Source: Flavobacteriales bacterium
GTDB lineage: Bacteria > Bacteroidota > Bacteroidia > Flavobacteriales_F > PHOS-HE28
Direction of reading: 5' to 3'
Assembly (NCBI GenBank): GCA_016704485.1
Contig: JADJAA010000001.1
Coordinates: forward strand, 558,001-622,000
Length of the DNA stretch: 64,000 bases
Shown piece by piece: positions 35,615-44,794 of this stretch. Each line of letters opens with the position of its first letter. Position 1 is the first letter of the stretch. A model generated the notes under the pieces. The model did not search any database. It had not been told where the DNA came from and saw nothing but the letters and a program-made list of their open reading frames with translations. The translations under genes were made by a program, and so were the position numbers.

Positions 35615-35622
35615 TAAGTTTG
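35615..35622 (+). promoter_or_regulatory. -7 box (TAAGTTTG) of the subtilase gene
   Basis: Exact match to the Bacteroidota -7 consensus TAnnTTTG, 28 bp before ATG 35651. No strong -33 TTTG is visible at the usual spacing. Confidence 0.45.
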
Positions 35623-35650
35623 CAAGACATCCTCTTTTTCAACTCAACTT

Positions 35651-38263
35651 ATGAAGCAATTCTTCGCGTTCGCCTTGATCGTTCTTTCCTTTTTGGTGCC
35701 TAATTCCGCTCGGTCACAAGGGCCTTCCATCGTTCCTGGCGACATCATGATCATGCTGACTCCTGGCGCTAATGTGAACCAAATCGTAACCGATCTGGAA
35801 GCGATCAAAGGCATACCGACCGGATTAAGAGTAGAAGGTATCATCAGCGAACCCATGCGTGCATGGTTATTGCATTTTGATGCGGTGGACATTGATCAGA
35901 ACCTGATGTTGCGCGAATTGCGGAGGCACCCACTTGTGCAACTGGCACAGAACAACCATGTTGTTAAAGATCGCATTGTGCCGAATGATACACAATATGC
36001 TCAGCAATGGCATCACCAGAACATTGATAGTGAAACCGCTTGGGATATCAGTACAGGAGGCGTAACGGCCACCGGCGATACCATTGTGGTATGCATCATC
36101 GAGGATGCTGATCTGCCGCATGCCGACCTCATTGGAAATGCGTGGTTCAACCATGCAGAGATCCCCAACAACAGTATCGATGACGATGGCAATGGCTACG
36201 TTGATGATTTCCGGGGATGGAATACACCAGGAGGTAATGATGATGTCTATGGCGGCGGGCACGGAACCCAAGTGGCCGGAATGATCGGTGCATCCGGCAA
36301 CAATTCAATTGGCGTTGCAGGAGCGAATTGGAACGTAAAAATGATGGTGGTGGATTATGGTGGCGTGCAAGAAGCTGCCGTAGTAGCTGCATACACCTAT
36401 CCGTGGGTAATGCGCCGTAGGTATAACCAGAGCAATGGTGCCGAAGGTGCCTTCGTTGTAGCAACGAATGCAAGCTGGGGCGTCGATGGTGGCGACCCGG
36501 CTGATGCACCATTGTGGTGTGCGATCTATGACTCACTTGGGGCTCAAGGTGTCCTTAACTGCGGGGCTACATCCAATTCGAACGTGAACATAGATGTCAT
36601 CGGTGACCTACCCACTGCATGTGCTAGCGATTTCATGATCAGTGTTACCGCTACCAATGCTTCCGACAACAGGACCTTTTCCGGTTATGGTCTAACCACG
36701 ATCGATGTTGGTGCTCCAGGTGAAGATGTGCGGACCACCTCACAAGGCGATGGCTACGGATCCACATCCGGAACTTCCTTTGCCAGTCCATTGACAGCAG
36801 GTGTGATCGGGTTGTTGTACAGCGCACCTTGTTCTTCGCTAATGAGCTTGGTTTCCGGTGATCCTGAGGCAGGGGCATTGTACATCAGGCAGGTCTTGTT
36901 CGATGGCACCGAACAAGTTGGTAATCTGGCCGGACAAACAGTAACCGGTGGGCGCATCAGCGCAGGTAACAGCATACAGTTGATCATGAATGGATGTGGT
37001 ACTTGTCCTTCACCGTACAACCTTGCTGCTGCAAACCCGTTGATCGGCGAAGCCACTATGTCCTGGAGTTCAACAGCGGGAACCGTCTTCGATCTTCAAT
37101 ACCGACCGGTAGGAACGCCCACTTGGGAACTGGTGTCCGGATTAACATCACCGCAGTACACCGCAAGTGATATTCTAGCATGCATCCAATATGAATTCCA
37201 AGTACGGGTCGATTGCGGTTCGGAAATGAGTGAATTCAGCTCTTCCTATGTATTCCTTTCAGAAGGCTGCTGTAGCGTGCCGAGCAGCCTCGCACTTACC
37301 AGTACTACCGCAAATTCAGCAGTGGTCTCTTGGCCTGGAGTGGCTGCAGCTGTCACGTACGACCTACAATATGCATTGCAAGGAACCACCGATTGGACCA
37401 TTGTGCCCGGGCTAACTACAACGCCATACACCCTCCCGGGATTGGATGGATGCACACCTTATCAAGTTCAGATCCGAAGCACATGCAGCGGCGAACAAAG
37501 TGACTGGTCCGATGCATTGCTTTTCACGACTGCGGATTGTGGTGATTGCGTGGACCTGAGCTATTGCCCTTCAGCCGGTGGTACGGATGAAGAATTCATA
37601 GAGAGTGTCGCGGTCGGTGGCATTTCAAATACGTCCGGTAACGATGGTGGGTATGGCGATTTCTCTGGCCAGAGCACACCGATGTACATTGGACAGACCT
37701 ACTCCATTACGCTTACGCCCGGATATAGCGGTTTCCAATACGGTGAATGGTTCTCTGTCTATATGGACTTCAATGCCGATGGGATATTCAACGTCTTGGA
37801 GCGCGTCTACAATGCAACAGCTACGACCACTGCTGCGATCACTGGCGACATCACCATTCCATTGACCGCGTTACCTGGTATCGTTCGCATGCGCGTCATC
37901 ATGCAATATCAATCAGAGATCGCGAGCGGATGTGAGGCTACATTCGAGTTTGGCGAAGTAGAGGATTATTGCGTGTTATTGACCGGGGATGTTGGCGTTG
38001 ACCAGATCGCGGAGGGCACCACGATCAACGTATTCCCAGCTCCAGCGGATGCAGAGGTCATATTCGAACTTGGCAGCGAGCAGGACTTGAAGGATCTTAT
38101 CCTAAGCATTCACGATGCCAGTGGCAGAAAAGTGGCTGACCAACGCGTTCGTACAGGACGGAATGCTTGTCGTACTGCTGCATTCGCCAATGGAACCTAT
38201 ACCTACCTCATTGGCAATTCGGATACTGAGCTGGCACGCGGCAAGCTCGTCGTGGTGCATTGA
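35651..38263 (+). CDS. subtilase-like (S8) secreted protein with Fn3, GEVED and T9SS domains
   Basis: 870 residues. Signal peptide 1-23. Residues about 60-110 resemble a propeptide. The S8 domain (about 115-440) has the His motif GGGHGTQVAGMIGASGNN (His near 203), oxyanion Asn in ATNASWGV and catalytic Ser in GSTSGTSFASPLTAG (near 375). The usual Asp position reads IIEDAD, so the canonical Asp-Thr/Ser-Gly is not preserved. Two Fn3-like domains (about 455-630), a GEVED domain (IGQTYSITLTPGY to FGEVEDYC, about 675-780) and a T9SS type A domain (VFPAPADAEVIFEL, IHDASGRKV) follow. Probably a cell-surface or secreted protease, with activity uncertain. Confidence 0.9.
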   Translation: MKQFFAFALIVLSFLVPNSARSQGPSIVPGDIMIMLTPGANVNQIVTDLEAIKGIPTGLRVEGIISEPMRAWLLHFDAVDIDQNLMLRELRRHPLVQLAQNNHVVKDRIVPNDTQYAQQWHHQNIDSETAWDISTGGVTATGDTIVVCIIEDADLPHADLIGNAWFNHAEIPNNSIDDDGNGYVDDFRGWNTPGGNDDVYGGGHGTQVAGMIGASGNNSIGVAGANWNVKMMVVDYGGVQEAAVVAAYTYPWVMRRRYNQSNGAEGAFVVATNASWGVDGGDPADAPLWCAIYDSLGAQGVLNCGATSNSNVNIDVIGDLPTACASDFMISVTATNASDNRTFSGYGLTTIDVGAPGEDVRTTSQGDGYGSTSGTSFASPLTAGVIGLLYSAPCSSLMSLVSGDPEAGALYIRQVLFDGTEQVGNLAGQTVTGGRISAGNSIQLIMNGCGTCPSPYNLAAANPLIGEATMSWSSTAGTVFDLQYRPVGTPTWELVSGLTSPQYTASDILACIQYEFQVRVDCGSEMSEFSSSYVFLSEGCCSVPSSLALTSTTANSAVVSWPGVAAAVTYDLQYALQGTTDWTIVPGLTTTPYTLPGLDGCTPYQVQIRSTCSGEQSDWSDALLFTTADCGDCVDLSYCPSAGGTDEEFIESVAVGGISNTSGNDGGYGDFSGQSTPMYIGQTYSITLTPGYSGFQYGEWFSVYMDFNADGIFNVLERVYNATATTTAAITGDITIPLTALPGIVRMRVIMQYQSEIASGCEATFEFGEVEDYCVLLTGDVGVDQIAEGTTINVFPAPADAEVIFELGSEQDLKDLILSIHDASGRKVADQRVRTGRNACRTAAFANGTYTYLIGNSDTELARGKLVVVH

Positions 38264-38280
38264 TACATATCCAGCGTGTA

Positions 38281-38316
38281 TTTGAAATGGGGGCTTCGGT
38301 CCCCATTTCAATTTTC
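38281..38316 (+). terminator. rho-independent terminator after the subtilase gene
   Basis: Stem GAAATGGGG / CCCCATTTC around GCTTCGGT (a stable UUCG-type loop), followed by AATTTTCT. It lies 20 bp after the stop at 38263. Confidence 0.88.
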
Positions 38317-38354
38317 TGAGCGATCCCTATCGAAGCAGATATCTTTGGCCACCC

Positions 38355-39119
38355 ATGACAGTGATATCCGCAGTGATCATAACCCGCAACGAGGCACGAA
38401 ATATTCAGCGCTGTATTTCTTCGCTGAAGAATGTTGCGGACGAGGTTATCGTGGTCGATGCCGAAAGTGATGATGGAACACGTGAACTGGCCAAGCAACT
38501 TGGTGCTGAAGTTCATGTTCGCACGTGGACGAACTATAGCGATCAAAAGAATTTCGCGAACAGCTTGGCCAAGAATTCCTACATCCTTTCCATGGATGCC
38601 GATGAAGCACTTTCACCTGAATTGGAGGCTTCCTTATTGCAGCTGAAGCAAAAACAATTGGACGCAGTTTACAGCGTGAGCCGCTACACGAACTATTGTG
38701 GGCACTGGGTAAAACACGGCGGATGGTATCCCGATGCGAAGGTGCGTTTGTTCCCAAAGAAAGATACGCGCTGGGAAGGTGCTCACGTTCACGAAACGTT
38801 GGTCTTACCGAAAGGAATGAAAGAAGTACGGCTTCGCGGAGATCTATTGCATTACTCCTACCACACGATCGCGGACCACAAGAACAGGATACAGCGTTAC
38901 AGCACCTTGCACGCGCAAAGCATGTTCGAGAATGGTCGTAAGGCCGGTGTTGTAAAACGATGGAGTTCACCGGTTGCCAAGTTCATTCAGGGCTACCTCT
39001 TTCAACTCGGGTTCCTGGATGGATGGGCCGGTTGGAAGATCGCCACACTTTCCGCACGAGCTGTTTATTTGAAGTATTCCAAACTATCCCAATTGAATCG
39101 CGGTGGAACGATCTCCTGA
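38355..39119 (+). CDS. glycosyltransferase family 2 (LPS core WaaE/KdtX type)
   Basis: 254 residues. GT-A fold: VISAVIITRNEARNIQRCI (1-20), VIVVDAESDDGT (nucleotide-sugar Asp), ILSMDADEALSPEL (DxD-like metal site) and a C-terminal half WYPDAKVRLFPKKDTRWEG, HETLVL. This layout is that of beta-1,4-glucosyltransferases of LPS inner core. Its 3' end overlaps the GT9 gene by 17 bp, indicating an LPS-assembly pair. Confidence 0.9.
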   Translation: MTVISAVIITRNEARNIQRCISSLKNVADEVIVVDAESDDGTRELAKQLGAEVHVRTWTNYSDQKNFANSLAKNSYILSMDADEALSPELEASLLQLKQKQLDAVYSVSRYTNYCGHWVKHGGWYPDAKVRLFPKKDTRWEGAHVHETLVLPKGMKEVRLRGDLLHYSYHTIADHKNRIQRYSTLHAQSMFENGRKAGVVKRWSSPVAKFIQGYLFQLGFLDGWAGWKIATLSARAVYLKYSKLSQLNRGGTIS

Positions 39120-40098
39120 ACGTATTATTCTAAGCCGGACCGACAGCATTGGCGACGTTATGTTGACGTTGCCGTTAGCTGGTCTGCTGAAACAGTGGTT
39201 CCCGAACATTCACATAACGTTCTTGGGACGCAGTTACACAGCACCTATACTTCGTTGTTGCGAGCATGTCGATTCCATTCTCACCATGGAAGAACTGGAG
39301 GCGAACAACACAGCGGATGCCGTTGCGAAACTTCGTGACCTGCATGCGGATGCGATCGTGCATGTTTTCCCCGAACAACGCGTTGCGCAATGGGCCAAGA
39401 AAGCAGCAATACCCATTCGCATCGGCACAAGCCATCGGTGGTGGCATTGGTTCACTGCGAATGAGCGTGTTTCCTTCAGCCGAAAGAACAGTGATCTGCA
39501 CGAAGCACAACTCAATGTGAAGTTACTCGCTCCATTCGGGATCACTGACCAGCCAAGCATTTCTGAATTAGCCGCACTCACCGGCTTCAGAAGAATTGCT
39601 CCGGACAGAACGGTATCCGATCTAGTTCGAAGCGACAGAAAATGTGTGATCCTGCACCCACGTTCAAAAGGCAGTGCTGCGGAATGGGGGCTTGATCGCT
39701 TCACGGAACTGATCGAGCTATTGGACCCGGAGGTATACCAAGTGATCATAACAGGCACAGCATCCGAAGCCAGCGAATACCGCTATGGTCTACCGGTACA
39801 CTTGCCGCATGTTACCGACACCGGCGGAAAACTGAACCTCGATCAATTGATCGCGTTGATCGGTGCTAGCGATGCATTGATCGCTGCCAGTACAGGACCA
39901 CTGCATATTGCTGCGGCCTGCGGTGTTAAAGCCATTGGCCTTTACCCAACGCAACGGCCAATGCACCCTGGAAGATGGTCGCCGCTTGGCAAGGATGTTC
40001 ACGTGTTGGTGAATGAAACTGCGAAGGAACTTGACGTCAATAAACAAGTTCACGCGATCTTGCCTTCCGAAGTGCTCAAGGTTCTATCCGCGAACTAG
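39103..40098 (+). CDS. glycosyltransferase family 9 (heptosyltransferase-like)
   Basis: 331 residues, starting with GTG 39103 inside the upstream gene. N-terminal IILSRTDSIGDVMLTLPLAG is the family-9 acceptor-side motif. C-terminal CVILHPRSKGSAAEWGLDRF and IAASTGPLHIAAACGVKAIGLYP form the nucleotide-sugar site. These enzymes add heptose or a related sugar to LPS core. The last 23 bp overlap the 3' end of the O-antigen ligase gene on the other strand. Confidence 0.9.
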   Translation: MERSPERIILSRTDSIGDVMLTLPLAGLLKQWFPNIHITFLGRSYTAPILRCCEHVDSILTMEELEANNTADAVAKLRDLHADAIVHVFPEQRVAQWAKKAAIPIRIGTSHRWWHWFTANERVSFSRKNSDLHEAQLNVKLLAPFGITDQPSISELAALTGFRRIAPDRTVSDLVRSDRKCVILHPRSKGSAAEWGLDRFTELIELLDPEVYQVIITGTASEASEYRYGLPVHLPHVTDTGGKLNLDQLIALIGASDALIAASTGPLHIAAACGVKAIGLYPTQRPMHPGRWSPLGKDVHVLVNETAKELDVNKQVHAILPSEVLKVLSAN

Positions 40099-41638
40099 AG
40101 CGTTCAGGCGCAGCGAACACAAGTACTGCATAGTACAACGCGAAAAATGTTGCACCAGCTTGGGTCTCTATCGTATCGTCCGTTAAACAACTGATCCCGA
40201 AGATCACGGCCCATGCAATGAACAGTGGATCGCGCCAAGCACCGGTCACATAAGCTGGCCACCACCAACTGAACAGGGTCCACAACAGACCCAGAACACC
40301 GAAGCTAATGAGTAACGTGAGGTATTCATTGTGTGCTCGGAGCCTCCACTCCTCCGCAAGCGTGGAGTTGGTCGCCTCGTAGTATTCGTCGAACGCTACT
40401 TGGGTATCTCCGGTACCAACTCCCGTCAACCAATTTGCTTTCGCAATGGCCGATCCCGCCTTCCAGAATTCAAGTCGCATGGCAACGGAATGACCGTCCG
40501 CATTCCCGTACGCTTTGTACTGACCCAGCTCCATCACGACTTCTGAGAATCGTTGCTCCAACTTGCTTTCATTGCCTGTATTGGTTACGCCACGTTCTAT
40601 TGCTTCAATTTCACTCGCCGCAAGGCCCGTTATCGCAATGCTGTCCTTGTGAAGGCCTTTGGAACTTAGATACCGGAACAATGTTCCATATAGAATATGA
40701 CCGCTACTATCCATGTCGGCAAGCCCAAGTCGGCTTCTGGTCTTCCATGTTCTATCCAGCTCGGCCCACGCAATGTATGACCATACATAAGCGCCGTTCT
40801 CCTTCTGCGGATTGGTTGCATCATAGGTATACGCTTCACCGCCAGCAGTGTATTCACCGGCACCCATAGCAACTGGATCCGGAAGTGAAAAGCTCTTCGT
40901 TACTGTGCTTCCAACCCATACCAATACGCAGAGCGGAACAGCGATCAAGACGAAGCGTATCGTATATCGCAGAAGTGGTTGGATCCGACCAAGCAAACGC
41001 CAAAGCAACAGGCCGCCCAATACGAACAGGATCATGAACCCTTGAATACTCCCCAACCTATTGATGACATAGAGTACCCACAACGAAGCGATGGTCTGCG
41101 CGACCATGATCCAGGATCGAGCTCGGTAATTGAAAAAGACAACGATCGCGAAGCACAGCAGAAGCGAAAGTCGAATGTGACTGATGAAGATCGAGAATTC
41201 ACGGTAGCCATCACCGCTAGGAACGAACCCGATAAAACAAATGACCGTGCTTGCAACAACACTCCATGCACCGAACAACAGTATCGTACGCAGTTCTTTC
41301 TGCGTGAGCCTTTCGGACCCGGAAAGGATCACACTGAACACGACAACAGGGAACAGGATCCTGGCAAGATCCATACCCCAGGCCATCCCTTCAGGGGAAG
41401 TCCAAAGAAGCCCAACAACGTGTAGAACGAAGAACGAAATGAACACCAGTGAGGTCGTACTCGTGAATCCCTTGCGCAACCGTGCACTGAGGTCCTTGTT
41501 CACGTATCCATCAACGAACCAGTTCAACGCGAGGAGCATTTGTGCCATGCTCAGGATCGCAGTGCTCCACGGAAGTAAAATGGCGCATAGACAAAGTGCC
41601 GCTACATGTATCGTGCGAAAAATGGCTCTATTGCGCAT
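40076..41638 (-). CDS. O-antigen ligase family membrane protein
   Basis: 520 residues with about ten to twelve hydrophobic helices and a large extracytoplasmic loop (about 250-430). The Wzy_C/ligase region contains LTGVGTGDTQVAFDEYYEA and LRAHNEYLTLLISFGVLGLL (conserved His-Asn-x-Tyr-Leu). WaaL-type proteins join O-polysaccharide to lipid A-core in the periplasm. Convergent with the two LPS glycosyltransferase genes, which supports a role in surface polysaccharide assembly. It follows the S41 protease gene by 48 bp on the same strand. Confidence 0.85.
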   Translation of the reverse strand: MRNRAIFRTIHVAALCLCAILLPWSTAILSMAQMLLALNWFVDGYVNKDLSARLRKGFTSTTSLVFISFFVLHVVGLLWTSPEGMAWGMDLARILFPVVVFSVILSGSERLTQKELRTILLFGAWSVVASTVICFIGFVPSGDGYREFSIFISHIRLSLLLCFAIVVFFNYRARSWIMVAQTIASLWVLYVINRLGSIQGFMILFVLGGLLLWRLLGRIQPLLRYTIRFVLIAVPLCVLVWVGSTVTKSFSLPDPVAMGAGEYTAGGEAYTYDATNPQKENGAYVWSYIAWAELDRTWKTRSRLGLADMDSSGHILYGTLFRYLSSKGLHKDSIAITGLAASEIEAIERGVTNTGNESKLEQRFSEVVMELGQYKAYGNADGHSVAMRLEFWKAGSAIAKANWLTGVGTGDTQVAFDEYYEATNSTLAEEWRLRAHNEYLTLLISFGVLGLLWTLFSWWWPAYVTGAWRDPLFIAWAVIFGISCLTDDTIETQAGATFFALYYAVLVFAAPERSSSRIEP

Positions 41639-41686
41639 ACATGTAACCCATCGGGCCGGGCACTATCGAACGAAAGTGACGAACTT

Positions 41687-43369
41687 TTATTTCCCGCTGG
41701 TTGATCCAGTGCCGGCCAAAATGGTCTTGTACTCGCCTTTATTGAGCACATCAATGGCTTTCAGGATATACGGATCACTCCCCATCGATGCCTTTGCACG
41801 GCCTGTCTGGAAATAATAGCGTGCTACCAATTCGCTTTTAAGGACCTCTTCAATATCACTGCGGAAACGCATCAGTTCCTCCGAACGATCCGGACGCAGT
41901 TCAGCACGTAGTGCATCCAGCTGTTCCTTGGCGTGGTCATAGTACCGTTCTTTCTTGGCCTTTTCCTCCAGTACCAGCAACGCTTCCATGGTCTCCGTAT
42001 CGTAATCGAACTCTTTGTCCTTCACGAAATCAACGAACTGTTGGTACAATTCATCACTCACTTTGAATTGCTCCGGTTCAGCGATCTCGGCATGGGCCAA
42101 GCGATAATCGGTGGCGAAGTCGAAGAACAGGTCTTTGTTGTAGAGTCCACCGACCACTTTTGCAAGTTCCGGGTCCTCTACTTCCACATCAGGGAATACG
42201 CCGCGACCATCGAATACAGGTCTTCCGTTGCGTGTCCTGAATTCTGCGATCGAGTCTTCCTTGAACAGGATCGCATGGCCGGAACTATCCCGGTGAGCAT
42301 AATCCAACTTCTGGATACAACGACCACTGGGGATGTAATACTTGGCCACGGTCACTTTCAACTTACTGTTGTAATAGAGATCACGCGTTTGTTGCACAAG
42401 GCCTTTGCCGTACGTACGCTCACCGATCACCGTGGCACGATCCAGGTCCTGGAATGCTCCACTAACGATCTCGCTTGCACTGGCACTTTGTCCATCGACA
42501 AGGATCACCAACGGGATCTCCGCATCCAACGGTTCGCTCAATGTTTTATACGTTTTATCCCATTCCGGGATCTTGCCTTTGGTCTCTACCACCAATTGGT
42601 TCTTCGGCACGAAAAGGTTGACGATGTTCACCGCTTCGCGCAGCAGACCGCCACCATTCCCGCGAAGATCCAACACCACTTTGGTGGCACCCTGATCCTT
42701 TAACTCCTTCACCGCATTGCGCACTTCCTGACTTGCCGTTTGCGTAAAGCTGTTCAACTTCAAGTAACCGACCATACCAACTGGATCGATCATTCCTTTG
42801 AAAGGCACATCGGGGATCTTGATCTCTTCCCGCATCAACGTATGCGTTTCCGGTGCGGATCCTTGCCGCTGAGTAACGATCTTCACCGCAGATCCTGCCT
42901 GACCTTTCAACAGCTTGCTTACCTCTTCAGTAGACAAGCCTGGTATCTTCTTATCATCCACTTCCAGGATCTCATCACCGGCCCAGACTCCAGCCTTCTG
43001 GGCCGGGTAGCCTTCATACGGTTCGCTGAAGAATACACGCTCATCCTTCTGCTTTATCAACGCGCCAACGCCACCGTATTGCCCAGTGGTCATGAAGCGG
43101 TAATCCTCCATATCGCTTTCGGCGATGTATTGAGTGTACGGATCCAATGACGCCAACATCGCGTCGATGCCGGTCTTCATCAACTGGCCGGGTTCCGTAT
43201 CGTCCACGTAATAGATATTGAGCTCCTTATACAGCTCCGTGAAGATCTCCAAGTTCTTACTGATCTCGAAGTAGCTGTCCCCAGCCGATAGGGTGAAGGC
43301 ACCTCCGCCAATTATAGCTCCGCCTAATAGCCAGAGTTTCCATTGTGCAGTCGTCGTTTTCTTATCCAT
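41687..43369 (-). CDS. S41 family carboxy-terminal processing protease
   Basis: 560 residues from ATG 43369 (MDKKTTTAQWK); the frame extends further upstream but that part overlaps yidD. One membrane helix or signal anchor at 11-30. A PDZ domain (about 85-170; YGGVGALIKQKDERVFFSEP, KAGVWAGDEILEVDDK) is followed by the catalytic domain: VVLDLRGNGGGLLREAVNI, DGQSASASEIVSGAFQDLDR (catalytic Ser) and GERTYGKGLVQ (catalytic Lys). It degrades or trims periplasmic proteins. Last-but-one gene of the DUF4271-hemD-rnpA-yidD run. Confidence 0.94.
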   Translation of the reverse strand: MDKKTTTAQWKLWLLGGAIIGGGAFTLSAGDSYFEISKNLEIFTELYKELNIYYVDDTEPGQLMKTGIDAMLASLDPYTQYIAESDMEDYRFMTTGQYGGVGALIKQKDERVFFSEPYEGYPAQKAGVWAGDEILEVDDKKIPGLSTEEVSKLLKGQAGSAVKIVTQRQGSAPETHTLMREEIKIPDVPFKGMIDPVGMVGYLKLNSFTQTASQEVRNAVKELKDQGATKVVLDLRGNGGGLLREAVNIVNLFVPKNQLVVETKGKIPEWDKTYKTLSEPLDAEIPLVILVDGQSASASEIVSGAFQDLDRATVIGERTYGKGLVQQTRDLYYNSKLKVTVAKYYIPSGRCIQKLDYAHRDSSGHAILFKEDSIAEFRTRNGRPVFDGRGVFPDVEVEDPELAKVVGGLYNKDLFFDFATDYRLAHAEIAEPEQFKVSDELYQQFVDFVKDKEFDYDTETMEALLVLEEKAKKERYYDHAKEQLDALRAELRPDRSEELMRFRSDIEEVLKSELVARYYFQTGRAKASMGSDPYILKAIDVLNKGEYKTILAGTGSTSGK

Positions 43370-43604
43370 GTTGATAGGATTTTTCTGGAACAGGGTCATG
43401 GCCATGACCACCCCATGGGTTGCAAGATATGAAGCGTTTAAGCGTAAGCCACCCGCCACGGAACGCTCCGTGGGTGCGTAACGCCTGCAATCCGTACTCC
43501 GAACACGAAGGTGAATAGCGGCATGCACCGGGCAGTAAGGGCGAGATCAAGTACTGATACAACCTTACCAACGCGATCAACGGCCATGAAAAAAGTTTAC
43601 CCAT
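43362..43604 (-). CDS. yidD: membrane protein insertion efficiency factor YidD
   Basis: 80 residues. An amphipathic N-terminal helix (LIALVRLYQYLISPLLPGA) is followed by the YidD signature CRYSPSCSEYGLQALRTHG and CNPWGGHGHDPVP. YidD is a small membrane-associated protein that assists YidC-mediated insertion. It overlaps rnpA by 8 bp upstream and the S41 protease gene by 8 bp downstream. No yidC or rpmH is adjacent here. Confidence 0.95.
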   Translation of the reverse strand: MGKLFSWPLIALVRLYQYLISPLLPGACRYSPSCSEYGLQALRTHGAFRGGWLTLKRFISCNPWGGHGHDPVPEKSYQHG

Positions 43605-43974
43605 GCTCTTTCATCCAACGATCCAAACTCCGGGATATTTTCTGCTCTACCTCAGAATAGGTTATTCCCGCCTTTCCTTGATAGATCAACAGCCACGCAT
43701 ACTGTAACCCTTCGGTACCGAGCCGTTCATATAAATTCGGCTTGTTCTGCCGGTAGGCTTCGCGCATAAGGCGTTTGATGCGGTTGCGGTCAACGGCTCT
43801 TTTCATCCCTCTCTTCGGAACCGAGAACGCTACTTGCGCAGGCGCTACGGTAGGCAATGCCAACTTCTTCCCAACCAGTTTGAAGGGATGGTCATGCACC
43901 GCACGACCCGTGGTAAAGACCTCCTGGATCAAGAGACGCCGGCAGAGGTGTTCATGTTTACGGAAGGTCGCCAT
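43597..43974 (-). CDS. rnpA: ribonuclease P protein component
   Basis: 125 residues. RnpA is the protein cofactor of RNase P for tRNA 5' maturation. Motifs: LCRRLLIQEVFTTGRAV, PAQVAFSVPKRGMKRAVDRN and RIKRLMREAYRQNK (the RNR motif). In many bacteria rpmH precedes rnpA; here hemD does. Confidence 0.96.
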   Translation of the reverse strand: MATFRKHEHLCRRLLIQEVFTTGRAVHDHPFKLVGKKLALPTVAPAQVAFSVPKRGMKRAVDRNRIKRLMREAYRQNKPNLYERLGTEGLQYAWLLIYQGKAGITYSEVEQKISRSLDRWMKEHG

Positions 43975-44031
43975 ATCACTATTGGTTGCTCCTTTTTACC
44001 AGGATCACAACTGACGTGGACCCTAAGAAGC

Positions 44032-44784
44032 CTACTTCTTCTTTTTGCTCTCCCGCTTTATGTAGAGCTCTATGGCACCGGTCATACTTGGTGCTTCCGG
44101 TAATGGTGCTTCAAGATCCAACCGAAGGCCATTGTCACGCGCAGTTTTCGAGGTGGTGGAACCAAAACAGGCGATCAATGTGGTTCCTTGTTTGAACTTC
44201 GGAAAATTCTTCAGCAGACTTTCTATACCGCCTGGGCTGAAGAACACCAACATGTCGTACTTCAAGTTTTTCAGATCGCTTAGATCACTCGCTACCGTGC
44301 GATAGAACACTGCGTTGGTGAATTTCACATTCGCCTTGGCGAGCAGTGACGGGATCTCACTCTTCTGGATATCACTACTTGGCACAAGGTATTTTTCGTT
44401 CTTGTGTTTTTTGATGACATCGATCAGATCATGGAACGTCTGCTTTCCGATGAAGACCTTGCGTTTGCGATAGACAATGTATTTCTGCACATAATAAGCG
44501 ACACTCTCGCTCACGCAGAAGTACTTCATTGTCTCCGGAATGGTGAGCCGCAGCTCCTTGGCCATCCGGAAGAAATGATCCACCGCGTTCCTACTGGTAA
44601 GAACGATCGCTGTATGGTCCAATATACTGATCCGCTCCTGACGGAACGTTTGACCATCCACGGACTCCACTTTAATGAACGGTCTAAAATCGATCTTCAA
44701 CCCGTGCTTGCTGGCAAGCTCGTGGTAAGGCGACTTTTCGTCAGTAGGAGCAGGTTGGGATACAAGAATGGTCTTGATCTTCAA
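44032..44784 (-). CDS. hemD: uroporphyrinogen-III synthase
   Basis: 250 residues. Cyclises hydroxymethylbilane to uroporphyrinogen III for heme. The family is weakly conserved. Diagnostic features are the two-domain alternating layout with KTILVSQPAPTDEKSPYHEL (1-20), AIVLTSRNAVDHFFRMAKEL (about 52-72, the FTSxNaV motif), VPSSDIQKSEIPSLLAKA, and DMLVFFSPGGIESLLKNFP (about 178). It begins 10 bp after the DUF4271 gene ends. Confidence 0.9.
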   Translation of the reverse strand: MKIKTILVSQPAPTDEKSPYHELASKHGLKIDFRPFIKVESVDGQTFRQERISILDHTAIVLTSRNAVDHFFRMAKELRLTIPETMKYFCVSESVAYYVQKYIVYRKRKVFIGKQTFHDLIDVIKKHKNEKYLVPSSDIQKSEIPSLLAKANVKFTNAVFYRTVASDLSDLKNLKYDMLVFFSPGGIESLLKNFPKFKQGTTLIACFGSTTSKTARDNGLRLDLEAPLPEAPSMTGAIELYIKRESKKKK

Positions 44785-44794
44785 GGCCGTGAAC

